This document shows, in pieces, positions 52,479 through 61,037 of a stretch of DNA of 64,000 bases (positions within the stretch are counted from its first letter, which is position 1; each line of letters begins with the position of its first letter). Made by a program: the position numbers and the translations under genes. The DNA is from an uncultured Piscinibacter sp. (lineage in GTDB: Bacteria; Pseudomonadota; Gammaproteobacteria; Burkholderiales; Burkholderiaceae_C): NCBI RefSeq assembly GCF_937952055.1, contig NZ_CALFYO010000021.1, positions 62,001-126,000 of the forward strand, read 5' to 3'. Under the pieces are notes generated by a model that saw nothing but the letters and a program-made list of their open reading frames with translations, made no database searches and had not been told where the DNA came from.

Positions 52479-52898
52479 TCAGTAGCGCGCGCCTTCGGGC
52501 CGCTGCGCCACGGCGTAGCTCTCGATGCTGTAGCGCATGGTGCGGCCGGGCTCCTCGGTGCGCACCAGGCGGAAGCCGGGCTCGTCCTTCGGCCGGTTGA
52601 CGATGAAGGACATCACCACCGATTCCGTACCGTGCGTCGAATCGAAGGCGGTGACGCGGATGTACTGGTCCGGGAAGGTCTTGCGGCAGGTGTTGATCTC
52701 CATCAGGATGCCTGCGGCGTCCTTCAGGTCGAACATCGGGTTGCCGTACATCTCCCAGAAGGTGTTGCGCGGATGCGGGTCGTCGGTGTACTCGATGCCC
52801 ACCGCCCAGCCCTTGTCGAGACAGTACTCGAGCTGCTTGGTGATCTGCGCGTCGGTCAGGTCGGGCAGGAAGGAGAAGGTGCCTTGGGTGATTCGCAT
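52479..52898 (-). CDS. cbbS: RuBisCO small subunit, form IC/red type
   Basis: 139 residues; start has TAGGAGAC. The N-terminus MRITQGTFSFLPDLTDAQI and the extended C-terminal region (after MSFIVNRPKDEPGF) are red-type characters; green-type small subunits are shorter here. It caps the L8S8 enzyme. It lies 18 nt after cbbL. Confidence 0.97.
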   Translation of the reverse strand: MRITQGTFSFLPDLTDAQITKQLEYCLDKGWAVGIEYTDDPHPRNTFWEMYGNPMFDLKDAAGILMEINTCRKTFPDQYIRVTAFDSTHGTESVVMSFIVNRPKDEPGFRLVRTEEPGRTMRYSIESYAVAQRPEGARY

Positions 52899-52916
52899 GT
52901 CGGGTCTCCTAGAGGC

Positions 52917-54383
52917 TCAGGCCACCGCCGGGGTCGGCACGTAGTCCGAGGTGTCGGTCGAGGTGTAGTTGAAGGTGATGTCGCCCCAGGTGTCGAGCGC
53001 GGCGGCCAGAGGCTTGCACCACTTGGCGGCATCGCGCAGGATCTGCGGGCCCTCTTCCTTGATGTCGCGACCCTCGTTGCGCGCCAGCACCATCGCCTCG
53101 AGCGCGACGCGGTTGGCGGTCGCACCGGCCTGGATGCCCTGCGGGTGGCCGATCGTGCCGCCGCCGAACTGCAGCACCACGTCGTCGCCGAACAGGTCGA
53201 TCAGCTGGTGCATCTGGCCGGCGTGGATGCCGCCCGACGCGACCGGCATGACCTTCTTCAGCGCGCCCCAGTCCTGGTCGAAGTAGATGCCGCGCGGCAG
53301 GTCGACCTGGGTGTGCGTGTCGCGGCAGATGTTGTAGTAGCCCTGCACCGTCATCGGGTCGCCCTCGAGCTTGCCGACCGCCGTGCCGGCATGGATGTGG
53401 TCCACGCCCGCCAGGCGCATCCACTTGGCGATGACGCGGAAGCTCACGCCGTGGTTCTTCTGGCGCGTGTAGGTGCCATGGCCCGCGCGGTGCAGGTGCA
53501 GGATCATGTCGTTCTGGCGGCACCAGTGGCTGAGCGACTGGATGCCGGTGTAGCCGACCACCAGGTCGACCATGATGATCACCGAGCCCAGGTCCTTGGC
53601 GAACTGGGCGCGGCGGTACATCTCCTCCATCGTGCCGGCGGTCACGTTCAGGTACGAGCCCTTGACCTCGCCCGTCGCGGCACTGGCCTTGTTGACGGCG
53701 TCCATCACGAACAGGAAGCGGTCGCGCCAGTGCATGAAGGGCTGCGAGTTGATGTTCTCGTCGTCCTTCATGAAATCCAGGCCGCCCTTCAGGCCCTCGT
53801 AGACCACGCGGCCGTAGTTGCGCCCCGACAGGCCCAGCTTCGGCTTGGTGGTGGCGCCCAGCAGCGGGCGGCCGAACTTGTCCAGGCGCTCGCGCTCGAC
53901 GACGATGCCGGTGGGCGGGCCGGCGAAGGTCTTCACGTAGGCGACCGGGAACTTCATGTCCTCCAGGCGAGCGGCCTTCAGCGGCTTGAAGCTGAAGACG
54001 TTGCCGATGATCGAGGCGGCGACGTTGGTGATCGAGCCTTCCTCGAACAGGCTGAGGTCGTAGGCCACGTAGCAGAAGTACTGGCCCGGGTTGTTCGGCA
54101 CCGGCTCGACCTTGTAGGCCTTGGCGCGGTACATGTCGCAGGCGGTGAGGCGGTCGGTCCAGACCACGGTCCAGGTGGCGGTGCTCGATTCGCCCGCCAC
54201 CGCGGCGGCGGCCTCGATCGGGTCCACGCCTTCCTGCGGCGTGATGCGGAACAGCGCGAGGATGTCGGTGTCCTTCGGCTGGTAGTCGCTGTCCCAGTAG
54301 CCCATCTGGGCGTATTTGAGAACGCCGGCGGAGTAGCGCTTCTTCGCGTCGGTGATCTGCTGAACGTCTTTCATGTTGCCCAT
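52917..54383 (-). CDS. cbbL: RuBisCO large subunit, form IC/red type
   Basis: 488 residues. The carbamylated Lys and its metal-binding partners are in GGLDFMKDDENINSQ, the catalytic Lys in GATTKPKLGLSGRNYG, and the phosphate-binding loop near HVGKL-equivalent AVGKLEGDPMTVQGYY. It fixes CO2 on ribulose 1,5-bisphosphate. It is first in the operon, with cbbR divergent; promoter elements lie in the 106-bp gap. Confidence 0.98.
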   Translation of the reverse strand: MGNMKDVQQITDAKKRYSAGVLKYAQMGYWDSDYQPKDTDILALFRITPQEGVDPIEAAAAVAGESSTATWTVVWTDRLTACDMYRAKAYKVEPVPNNPGQYFCYVAYDLSLFEEGSITNVAASIIGNVFSFKPLKAARLEDMKFPVAYVKTFAGPPTGIVVERERLDKFGRPLLGATTKPKLGLSGRNYGRVVYEGLKGGLDFMKDDENINSQPFMHWRDRFLFVMDAVNKASAATGEVKGSYLNVTAGTMEEMYRRAQFAKDLGSVIIMVDLVVGYTGIQSLSHWCRQNDMILHLHRAGHGTYTRQKNHGVSFRVIAKWMRLAGVDHIHAGTAVGKLEGDPMTVQGYYNICRDTHTQVDLPRGIYFDQDWGALKKVMPVASGGIHAGQMHQLIDLFGDDVVLQFGGGTIGHPQGIQAGATANRVALEAMVLARNEGRDIKEEGPQILRDAAKWCKPLAAALDTWGDITFNYTSTDTSDYVPTPAVA

Positions 54384-54489
54384 GGAGAGAGTCCTCGTGC
54401 GTTGCGGATGGGCCCAATGTAGACAGGCTGTAGAAATAAAGAAAATTAAAAGTTTTGACCCACAGATCAGCTTCTTCTAATATCTTGCC
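54384..54489. promoter_or_regulatory. cbbL/cbbR divergent promoter region
   Basis: This AT-rich gap should bind CbbR. ATCAGCTTCTTCTAAT (54466-54481) is an imperfect palindrome with T-N11-A, a possible LysR-type site. TTGACC (54455-54460), 17 bp, then TAATAT (54478-54483) forms a good sigma-70-like promoter toward cbbR and overlaps the same site, suggesting autorepression. It would start transcription at or near the cbbR ATG. No equally clear promoter toward cbbL is visible. Confidence 0.55.
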
Positions 54490-55473
54490 ATGCCGTTGAC
54501 GAAGAACGCCACTTTCCGCCAGCTCGCCACCTTCCACGCGGTGGCGCGGCTGGGCAGCGTGTCGGCGGCAGCCGACGAGATGCACCTCACGCAGCCGGCG
54601 GTGTCGATCCAGATCGCGTCGCTGGAGGAGTCGGCGCGCACGCCGCTGCTGCAGCGCACCGGCCGCGGCATCCGCCTGACCGAGGCGGGCGAGCTGCTCG
54701 ATGGCTATGCGCGACGCATCCTCGAACTGTGGCGCGAGGCCGGCGAGGAGATGGCCACGCTGCAGGGCGTGTTCTCCGGCACGCTGCGCGTCGGCGCGAT
54801 CACCACCGCCGAGTACCTGCTGCCGCCGATGCTGGTGACCTTCGCCAACGAGCACCCGCAGGTGAAAGTGAAGCTGCAGGTCGGCAACCGCGACGAGATC
54901 GTGCGCATGCTCAGCGGCCAGGACATCGACCTGGCCATCATGGGCCGGCCACCCGCCGAGCTGAAGACGGTGTCGACCGCCTTCGCCAAGCACCCGATGG
55001 CCTTCCTGGTCGCGCCCGGCCATGCGCTGATGAAGGCGGCGAAATCCAAGCCGGTGACGATGGAGGAGCTCTCCGAGCAGCGCATCCTGGTGCGCGAGCG
55101 CGGCTCGGGCACGCGCTCGACCATCGAGCGGCTGTTCAAGGACGCTGGCTTGCCGCTGCGCATCGGCTCGGAGCTGTCCAGCAACGAGGCGATCAAGCAC
55201 ATGTGCGCGGCAGGCTTCGGCGTCGCCTTCCTGTCCATGCACACCTGCGTGCTGGAGCTCGACGCCGGCGTGCTCGCGCTGCTGCCGATGGCCAACAACC
55301 CGATCGAGCGCGACTGGTACGTGATGCACCTGGCTTCGCGCCAGCTGCCGCAGGTGGCGCTGGCCTTCGAGAAGTTCCTCGTCACGCGCGGTCAGGAAGA
55401 GATCCGCCACCAGCTCGGACAGCGGTCCACAGCCACCCCGCGCAAGCCCAGGCGCAGCACCGCGCGCGCCTGA
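54490..55473 (+). CDS. cbbR: LysR-family activator of the cbb operon
   Basis: 327 residues. The HTH near residues 5-60 (TFRQLATFHAVARLGSVSAAADEMHLTQPAVSIQI, given here in parts) and the effector domain (FSGTLRVGAITTAEYLLPPML) match CbbR. It senses Calvin-cycle metabolites or reductant level and activates cbbL transcription. Divergent placement from cbbL is the standard arrangement. Whether the mRNA has a leader is unclear because the best promoter lies very near the ATG. Confidence 0.95.
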   Translation: MPLTKNATFRQLATFHAVARLGSVSAAADEMHLTQPAVSIQIASLEESARTPLLQRTGRGIRLTEAGELLDGYARRILELWREAGEEMATLQGVFSGTLRVGAITTAEYLLPPMLVTFANEHPQVKVKLQVGNRDEIVRMLSGQDIDLAIMGRPPAELKTVSTAFAKHPMAFLVAPGHALMKAAKSKPVTMEELSEQRILVRERGSGTRSTIERLFKDAGLPLRIGSELSSNEAIKHMCAAGFGVAFLSMHTCVLELDAGVLALLPMANNPIERDWYVMHLASRQLPQVALAFEKFLVTRGQEEIRHQLGQRSTATPRKPRRSTARA

Positions 55474-55479
55474 ATCCGC

Positions 55480-56466
55480 TCAGCCGCCTCTCGCCGCCGC
55501 CCGCCTTGTCGGGCCGGGCCGCCGCCGGAGTGACCACAACGCAGCGGCGTGTGGCGCGAGCAGGAGCAGGGCGGCGAGCGCCGCAAGCGGCAGGCGCAAG
55601 TCGCCCCGCACGCCCACCGGTCTGGCCAGCGCCGGGTCGCGCAGCACCTGCGACAACGCCGACCCGCTGCGCAACCGGTGGTAGGCCAAGCCGTTCTCGC
55701 CGGCCAGCAGTCTCAGGTAGGGCTCGCGCAGCCCGGACAGATGCTCGCTGCCGGGGGTCGCACCGAGGCTGGCGCCGGCCGGGGCGCTGCCCTCCTCCAC
55801 CATCGTCTCCTGCCCGACGCTGCCGCCACGGCCGAGGCTGTGCAGGTCGACCTGCGCCACCTCGTCGCTCCCCCAGAAGCCCAGCGGCCGGCCCAGCGGG
55901 TCCAGCTTGGGGATGGGCGATGGCTTCGCTTCGCCGACGCCGACAACCACGCCGGCCACCTCGCCGGACTCGTCGTCGAAGCGCGGGCGGTGGCGCGGGT
56001 TGAGCGGCGGCGATTCGTGCCCGTCGGTGACGAACACCAGCGAGGGCCGGCTGGGCAGTGCCTTCGAGACGACGATGCCGCTGTGCAGGCCCTTGGCGAT
56101 CTCGCTGTTGCCCGACCAGGCCATGCGGCCGTCGATGCTGGCCAGCGAGGCGCGCAGCTCTGCGCGGTTGGCGCACACCTCCACCGGCGTGAACAGCAGG
56201 TAGCTGCGGTATTCGGTGAAGATCGCCCAGCCCAGCGTGGAGCCGCAGGGCAGGTCCGGCAGAGCCTCGTGCAGCGCCTGCTTGGCGAATGCCAGCCGCG
56301 AGGCGGGCCTGCCGTCGACCTGCTGGTCCTGCACGTTCATGCTTTGCGTGATGTCGATCACCACCACGTGCTCGAACAGCGAGCGCTTCCACGGCAGCGT
56401 CGGCTGAAGGAAGCCGGCCGCCAGCAGCAGCGCGGCCAGCGCCGGCATCACCGTCTCGCGCCGCAT
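55480..56466 (-). CDS. mxaL: MxaL-like von Willebrand A protein of the methanol dehydrogenase maturation cluster
   Basis: 328 residues. An N-terminal membrane helix (VMPALAALLLAAGF) and a C-terminal one (LPLAALAALLLLAPHAAAL) enclose a periplasmic VWA domain. The metal-site motif is VVIDITQSMN, a variant of DxSxS. Mxa proteins R, S, A, C, K, L help insert Ca2+ and assemble methanol dehydrogenase. It is the last gene of the cluster and overlaps mxaK by a few bases. Confidence 0.85.
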   Translation of the reverse strand: MRRETVMPALAALLLAAGFLQPTLPWKRSLFEHVVVIDITQSMNVQDQQVDGRPASRLAFAKQALHEALPDLPCGSTLGWAIFTEYRSYLLFTPVEVCANRAELRASLASIDGRMAWSGNSEIAKGLHSGIVVSKALPSRPSLVFVTDGHESPPLNPRHRPRFDDESGEVAGVVVGVGEAKPSPIPKLDPLGRPLGFWGSDEVAQVDLHSLGRGGSVGQETMVEEGSAPAGASLGATPGSEHLSGLREPYLRLLAGENGLAYHRLRSGSALSQVLRDPALARPVGVRGDLRLPLAALAALLLLAPHAAALWSLRRRPGPTRRAAARGG

Positions 56467-57014
56467 CAAGGCAGCCCCGGCGAGTAGCCGCGCATCGTCG
56501 TCGCGGCGCGCTCCGCGCTGCGCCTGGCTTCGGGCGGTTCCTCGTCGACCTCCTCCGGATCGGGCACGAGGCGCTGCGCGCGCTCCAGGTTGTAGCGCGC
56601 CGGCCAGTCGTCGGCGTCGTGACGCAGCACCTCGCGGTAGCCCTCCTTGGCCAGTTCGATCAGCGCCAGCGCCTGCCCCGGCTGCGCGCCGGCGCGCAGC
56701 GCCATCCCCTGGCGCATCAGCAGGTTGGCGCCGTTGTAGCGCGCCGCCTGGCCGACCGGCGTGTCGGCATGCAGCGCGCCGTAGCGGTTCAGCGCCGCCT
56801 CGGTGGCGCCGCTGGCCGCCTGCGCGTAGGCATGGGCGAAGCGCAGCTCGGGGCGGTCCTCGGGGGACTCCGGCGCCAGCGTGCCGCTCGCGATCTGCGC
56901 GTTCAGCCGCTCGTCGCGCCACAGCCGCCAGCCGTCCACAGCGGCCAGCACCGCCAGCGCGCCCAGCGCGCCCCAGGCCAGTCTCAGCATCGTGCGCCGC
57001 TTGATCAGGCCCAT
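56466..57014 (-). CDS. mxaK: MxaK-like protein
   Basis: 182 residues with an N-terminal membrane helix (LRLAWGALGALAVLAAVDGW) and a helical, TPR-like periplasmic part (ELRFAHAYAQAASGATEAAL, ARYNGANLLMRQGMAL, WPARYNLERAQRLV). MxaK is needed for calcium loading of methanol dehydrogenase in methylotrophs. Identity rests on position between mxaC and mxaL, and on size. Confidence 0.85.
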   Translation of the reverse strand: MGLIKRRTMLRLAWGALGALAVLAAVDGWRLWRDERLNAQIASGTLAPESPEDRPELRFAHAYAQAASGATEAALNRYGALHADTPVGQAARYNGANLLMRQGMALRAGAQPGQALALIELAKEGYREVLRHDADDWPARYNLERAQRLVPDPEEVDEEPPEARRSAERAATTMRGYSPGLP

Positions 57015-58054
57015 CGGCGGATCTCCGTCAGGCGCGCGGCGAGCAGCAGCAGCACCGCGGCCAGTGCGAGCGCGTGCGCCCAGGGGGCCAGTTCGCGCCG
57101 CGGCACCAATTCGTCGTAGGTGATGGGCAGCTTCTCCTGGCGGTTCACGTCGTCGATGGCGCGCTGCAGCGCACGCGAGTCGCTCGCCTCGTAGGCCCGG
57201 TACGGCGTCTCCAGCGAGTTGAAGAAGTCGTGCAGCAGGATCTCGGGAATACTCTCGGCGGCCGCCGCGGAATCACCGTCGGCCAGCGTCAGGCCCGGAC
57301 TGTTGGCCGAGCGCAGGTAGAGCCAGTAGATCGACACGCGCTGCCGGCGCGCCATCCTGGAGAGCTTCTCGCGTGTGTCCGGGTCCATGCGGTCGCCGCC
57401 GTCGGAGACCAGCATGATGATGCGCGAGCCGTTGTACGGCCGGCCCTCGAACATCTCCAGCCCGACCTCGAGGGCCCGGCCGATGTTGGTCTCCGACAGG
57501 CCGCGGCCGATGTTGCCGGCGTCGATGGCCGCCTGGATCACCTCGCGTCTGGCGGTGAAGTCGAGCACGCGCATCGGCAGCGTGCTGAAGGCGACCAGCG
57601 CGAAGCGGTCGTCCGGACGCTGCGCGGTGAACTCGGCGAGCAGCCGTCGCGCCACCTTGCCCTTGGGCTCGCGCAGCCGCGCCGGCGACTGGCTGAAGTA
57701 GTACTCGAGCATCTCCGGGCTGTTGGCCGCCGCTTTCGGCGGCGCCGTGCCCGCCGCGAATCCCTGGTCCATGCTGCGGCTGCGGTCGAGCAGCAGCACG
57801 ATCTCGGCACCCTGCCCCACCTTCTCGACGTGGTATTCGGGACGGTGTGGTCCGGACAAGGCGAACAGCAGGGCGGCCAGCGCCAGCGAGGTGGCGCCGC
57901 GCAGCGCCCAGCCGACGGCCTCCGAGGCGCGGTCACGCGGCGCGAAGGCCAGCCAGCCATTGGACAGCGGCGTGCCCGCGGGGGCGAACAGCGGCAGCGC
58001 GGCCAGCGGCAACAGCCACAGCACCCAGGGGTCGTCGAAGCCGATCCAGCTCAT
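57005..58054 (-). CDS. mxaC: MxaC-like von Willebrand A membrane protein
   Basis: 349 residues from ATG at 58054. Helices near both ends (WVLWLLPLAALPLFAP, WAHALALAAVLLLLAARL) and a VWA domain with intact metal site VLLLDRSRSMDQGF and the later SETNIGRALEVGL, MLVSDGGDRMD. It is a BatA-like partner of MoxR-type ATPases and works in methanol dehydrogenase maturation. It overlaps mxaK by 10 nt; upstream, mxaA ends 70 nt before its start. Confidence 0.87.
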   Translation of the reverse strand: MSWIGFDDPWVLWLLPLAALPLFAPAGTPLSNGWLAFAPRDRASEAVGWALRGATSLALAALLFALSGPHRPEYHVEKVGQGAEIVLLLDRSRSMDQGFAAGTAPPKAAANSPEMLEYYFSQSPARLREPKGKVARRLLAEFTAQRPDDRFALVAFSTLPMRVLDFTARREVIQAAIDAGNIGRGLSETNIGRALEVGLEMFEGRPYNGSRIIMLVSDGGDRMDPDTREKLSRMARRQRVSIYWLYLRSANSPGLTLADGDSAAAAESIPEILLHDFFNSLETPYRAYEASDSRALQRAIDDVNRQEKLPITYDELVPRRELAPWAHALALAAVLLLLAARLTEIRRWA

Positions 58055-58124
58055 GCGGCCCCCCTGGCCCTGCAGGCGGCCCCTCCCGGTGGGCCTGAGC
58101 GTCCTCGGAGCGGCCGCGCGACGC

Positions 58125-59039
58125 TCATGCCAGTCCCCGCTCGGCGTCGCGGCAGCGGCGGCACAGGGCCACCAGCCAGCGCCCGTCATCGGCGTGACGC
58201 GGCGCACCGCCGAAGAACTGCGCGCGCGTCATCCGCAGGAAGCGCGTGAGTTCGTCGCGCAGCGGCGCGAAGCCGGGGCGGCGCGCGAGGAAACCGTCCA
58301 GACCGCGCTCGAACAGCACCTCGCCGGCGCTGCGGTTGAGCGCTTCGTGGAGCTGCACGCAGGCCTGCTGCCATTGCGCCGGGCTGGGCTGCGCGGGCAG
58401 CCCGCGCAGCCGTCGCCAGGCCACCCCGAAGGGCTGGTTGCGCGCGGCGCGCCAGGGCGGGCCGAGGTAGGCGATGGCCAGCGCCAGCGCCAGCAGCGCG
58501 GCGGCCGTGGCGTAGACGGTGAGCCGCTGGCGCAGCGGCGCCGTGTCCAGCGGCAGCGGGGTCCGGTCCGGCCGCAGTTCGCCCAGCCCGCGCCTTACGG
58601 GCGCCTCGACCTGCGCCAGCGGCGCCACCGTCACCGGCCAGGCCTCGACCAACGCCTCTTCACTGCGTGCAGCGGCGTCGAACTTCAGACGGAAGGGCGC
58701 GATCTCCACCGTCCGCGGCGCTGCCGGCGCGAGGAACACCTGGTAGTCGAGTTCGAACTCGATGCGCCGTCCGCCGGGCACCGCGCTCTCGCGCTGGCGC
58801 ACGGCGCGCAGCTCCAGCGCCAGGCCGCGCCCGCCGGGCCGGGGCACCGAGGCCTCGTCGAGCGTCCAGCCCGCCGGCACCTGCACGGTCACGCGACGCT
58901 GCACATGGTCGCCCACCTGGTAGCCGAAGGCGCGCGGCTCGCTCGCCTGCACGTGCAGCGTCGCGACGTCGGCCCCGCGTGCGCAGCCGGCCAGCGCGCC
59001 GCACAGCAGCACGATCGGCCATGCCATCCACACCTTCAT
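58125..59039 (-). CDS. mxaA: MxaA-like protein
   Basis: 304 residues. The N-terminus has a lipoprotein-type signal (WPIVLLCGALAGCARG, Cys after LAG). A beta-rich periplasmic part (VTVQVPAGWTLDEASV, IEFELDYQVFLAP) leads to one membrane helix (LTVYATAAALLALALAIAYL) and a cytoplasmic tail. MxaA is required for active methanol dehydrogenase. Its start overlaps the mxaS stop (ATGA). Confidence 0.85.
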   Translation of the reverse strand: MKVWMAWPIVLLCGALAGCARGADVATLHVQASEPRAFGYQVGDHVQRRVTVQVPAGWTLDEASVPRPGGRGLALELRAVRQRESAVPGGRRIEFELDYQVFLAPAAPRTVEIAPFRLKFDAAARSEEALVEAWPVTVAPLAQVEAPVRRGLGELRPDRTPLPLDTAPLRQRLTVYATAAALLALALAIAYLGPPWRAARNQPFGVAWRRLRGLPAQPSPAQWQQACVQLHEALNRSAGEVLFERGLDGFLARRPGFAPLRDELTRFLRMTRAQFFGGAPRHADDGRWLVALCRRCRDAERGLA

Positions 59040-59881
59040 GCGAGGAAGTGACGCGTCACCGCGTCGGCATCGAAGGCGCCTTCGATGAACAGGGGGGCCA
59101 GCCGCCGGCTGCGGAAGGTCCGCAGCAGCGCATCGCGGCGCTCGTCGTGCGCGGCCCGCCAGCGCTCGCGCAGCGCCGGTCGCCACCACAGCCAGCGCAC
59201 CACGCCGCTCTCGGGCTCGCGCACCTGGGCGAGACCGCGCGTCGCGCCGAGCGCGAACTCGACCGGCTGCCACAGCACCACCGGAACCACGTCATGCGCG
59301 GCGAGGCTGTCGAACACCGCGTCGAGCTCGGCCAGCGGAAGGTGGAAGTCGGAGACGAGGAAGACCAGCGTGCGCTGCCGCGGCAGGTGGCGGTGCGCGT
59401 CGCGCAGGCCGGCGGCCGAACGCCCCTGCGGCTGCAGGGCGCGCAGGCGCCGCGCCAGCGCCACGCCGGCGCCGCGGGTGCGCGTCTGCGGCTGGCTGAG
59501 GTCGGTGCGGACGCGTTCGTCGCAGCCGACGAATCCGAAGCTGTCGCCGGTGCGCCATGCCGACCAGGCCAGGCTTTCGGTGAAGTCGGCCAGCACGTCG
59601 AGCTTGCGCGGCACGCCTTCGAAGCCCATCGAGGCGGACAGGTCCGCGACCAGCGTCACCGGGATCGACTTGCGCTCGCTGTGCAGCCGCACGATCCAGC
59701 CGCCGAAGGGGTCGCGCAGGCTGGCGTGCAGGTCGAGGCGGCGCACGTCCGGTGCGTCCTGCAGCGCCACATGGCCGCGGAACTCGAAGCCGGTGTCGCC
59801 ACTGCGGCTGCGGTGATGCCCGGGGAACAGCCCCGTCGCCGCGCCGGCGATGCGGTAGTGAAGCTCCCGGATGCGAACCAT
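59036..59881 (-). CDS. mxaS: MxaS-like DUF58 protein
   Basis: 281 residues from ATG at 59881. DUF58 pattern: FEFRGHVALQDAPDVRRLDL and the VWA-like metal site TLVADLSASMGFEG. It has no signal or membrane helix and is probably the cytoplasmic partner of the MoxR ATPase. It lies 5 nt after mxaR and overlaps mxaA. Confidence 0.88.
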   Translation of the reverse strand: MVRIRELHYRIAGAATGLFPGHHRSRSGDTGFEFRGHVALQDAPDVRRLDLHASLRDPFGGWIVRLHSERKSIPVTLVADLSASMGFEGVPRKLDVLADFTESLAWSAWRTGDSFGFVGCDERVRTDLSQPQTRTRGAGVALARRLRALQPQGRSAAGLRDAHRHLPRQRTLVFLVSDFHLPLAELDAVFDSLAAHDVVPVVLWQPVEFALGATRGLAQVREPESGVVRWLWWRPALRERWRAAHDERRDALLRTFRSRRLAPLFIEGAFDADAVTRHFLA

Positions 59882-59886
59882 CTCGA

Positions 59887-60909
59887 TCAGGGGGCGGCCA
59901 CCGCCGCCAGGATCGCCGCCATCAGCCGCGGCGAGATCTCGTGGCGGTGCAGCTCGAACACCGGCTGGTAGCACAGCCGGTGCGCGATGGTCTCGACGAA
60001 CACCGCCTGCACGTCCTCCGGGGTGACGTAGCTGCGTCCCTCCAGCCAGGCCGCCACGCGCGCTGCACGCAGCAGCAGGCTCATGCCGCGGGGGCTGGCA
60101 CCGGCGAGCATGAGCTGCGCGGTGTCGAGATCGCTCAGGGTCACGCCGAAGGACGCCGGCTCGGCGGTGGCGCGCCACAGCCGCAGCGCATAGTCCTGCA
60201 GCGCCTGCGACGCCTGGACGCTGCGCTGGATCAGCTCGGCCACGCCGTTGAGCTCGCGGTGCGGCACCATCGCCGACTGCAGCGCGCCGACGAGGCGGTC
60301 GGTGTCGTGGAAGCGCGGGTCGAACATCAGCGCGCGACGCATCGCGTCGTCGGCCGGCGGCTCGATGGTGATCTCCATCATGAAGCGGTCGCGCGCGGCC
60401 GAGGAGATCTCGAAGGTCTCCTCGCGCTCGACGCGGTTGCGGTCGGCGAACACCAGCAGGTGCGGGAAGTGGAACTCGCGGTTGAACGCCGACACGCTGC
60501 GCTCGGCCATCACGCGCAGCAGCAGCGCGTGAACCTGCGGCCGCGCACGATTGATCTCGTTGAAGAAGAAGATCGCCAGGTCCTCGCCGTGGCGGATCAG
60601 GGGGCCGGGCTCGACGGCCGGCCGGCCCTGTTCGCTGATGTACGTGTAGTAAACGAGGTCGTTGGGCATCAGGTCGACCGTGCCCTCGGTGCGCGCGAAC
60701 GCGCCGCCGAGCACCTGCGCGAAGGCGCGCAGCAGCGTCGTCTTGCCCACGCCGACGTCGCCCTGCAGCAGCACGTGGCCGCGCGCGAACACCGCGGTGT
60801 TGACCAGACGCAGGATGCGCGCCTGGCCGATCACCGCAAGGCCGACCTCGGCCTCCAGCGCCAGGGCGCGCTGCCGCCAGTCGGCGAGCAGCGCATCGTT
60901 GCGGTCCAT
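59887..60909 (-). CDS. mxaR: MoxR-family AAA+ ATPase (MxaR-like)
   Basis: 340 residues with GAGGAGAC before the start. Walker A is GDVGVGKTTLLRAF. The Walker B region reads LAIFFFNEINRARPQVH, with Asn where most MoxR proteins have Asp (DEINRA); this may be normal for the MxaR branch or weaken hydrolysis. Later AAA segments are EETFEISSAARDRFMMEI and SPRGMSLLLRAARV. MoxR proteins act as chaperones loading metal or cofactor with VWA partners. It is the first gene of the cluster; no mxaF, J, G or I precede it here. Confidence 0.9.
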   Translation of the reverse strand: MDRNDALLADWRQRALALEAEVGLAVIGQARILRLVNTAVFARGHVLLQGDVGVGKTTLLRAFAQVLGGAFARTEGTVDLMPNDLVYYTYISEQGRPAVEPGPLIRHGEDLAIFFFNEINRARPQVHALLLRVMAERSVSAFNREFHFPHLLVFADRNRVEREETFEISSAARDRFMMEITIEPPADDAMRRALMFDPRFHDTDRLVGALQSAMVPHRELNGVAELIQRSVQASQALQDYALRLWRATAEPASFGVTLSDLDTAQLMLAGASPRGMSLLLRAARVAAWLEGRSYVTPEDVQAVFVETIAHRLCYQPVFELHRHEISPRLMAAILAAVAAP

Positions 60910-61037
60910 GCGTCGTCTCCTCGTGCCATCGTGTTGCCGGCGCGATGGTGCCACGACGCGGCACACAATGCTTCGCCGATGGCACGGCCCGCACCGTGCC
61001 AGCACGGGCAAGCAAGAGACAAGCCGCGCCGTCCGGC

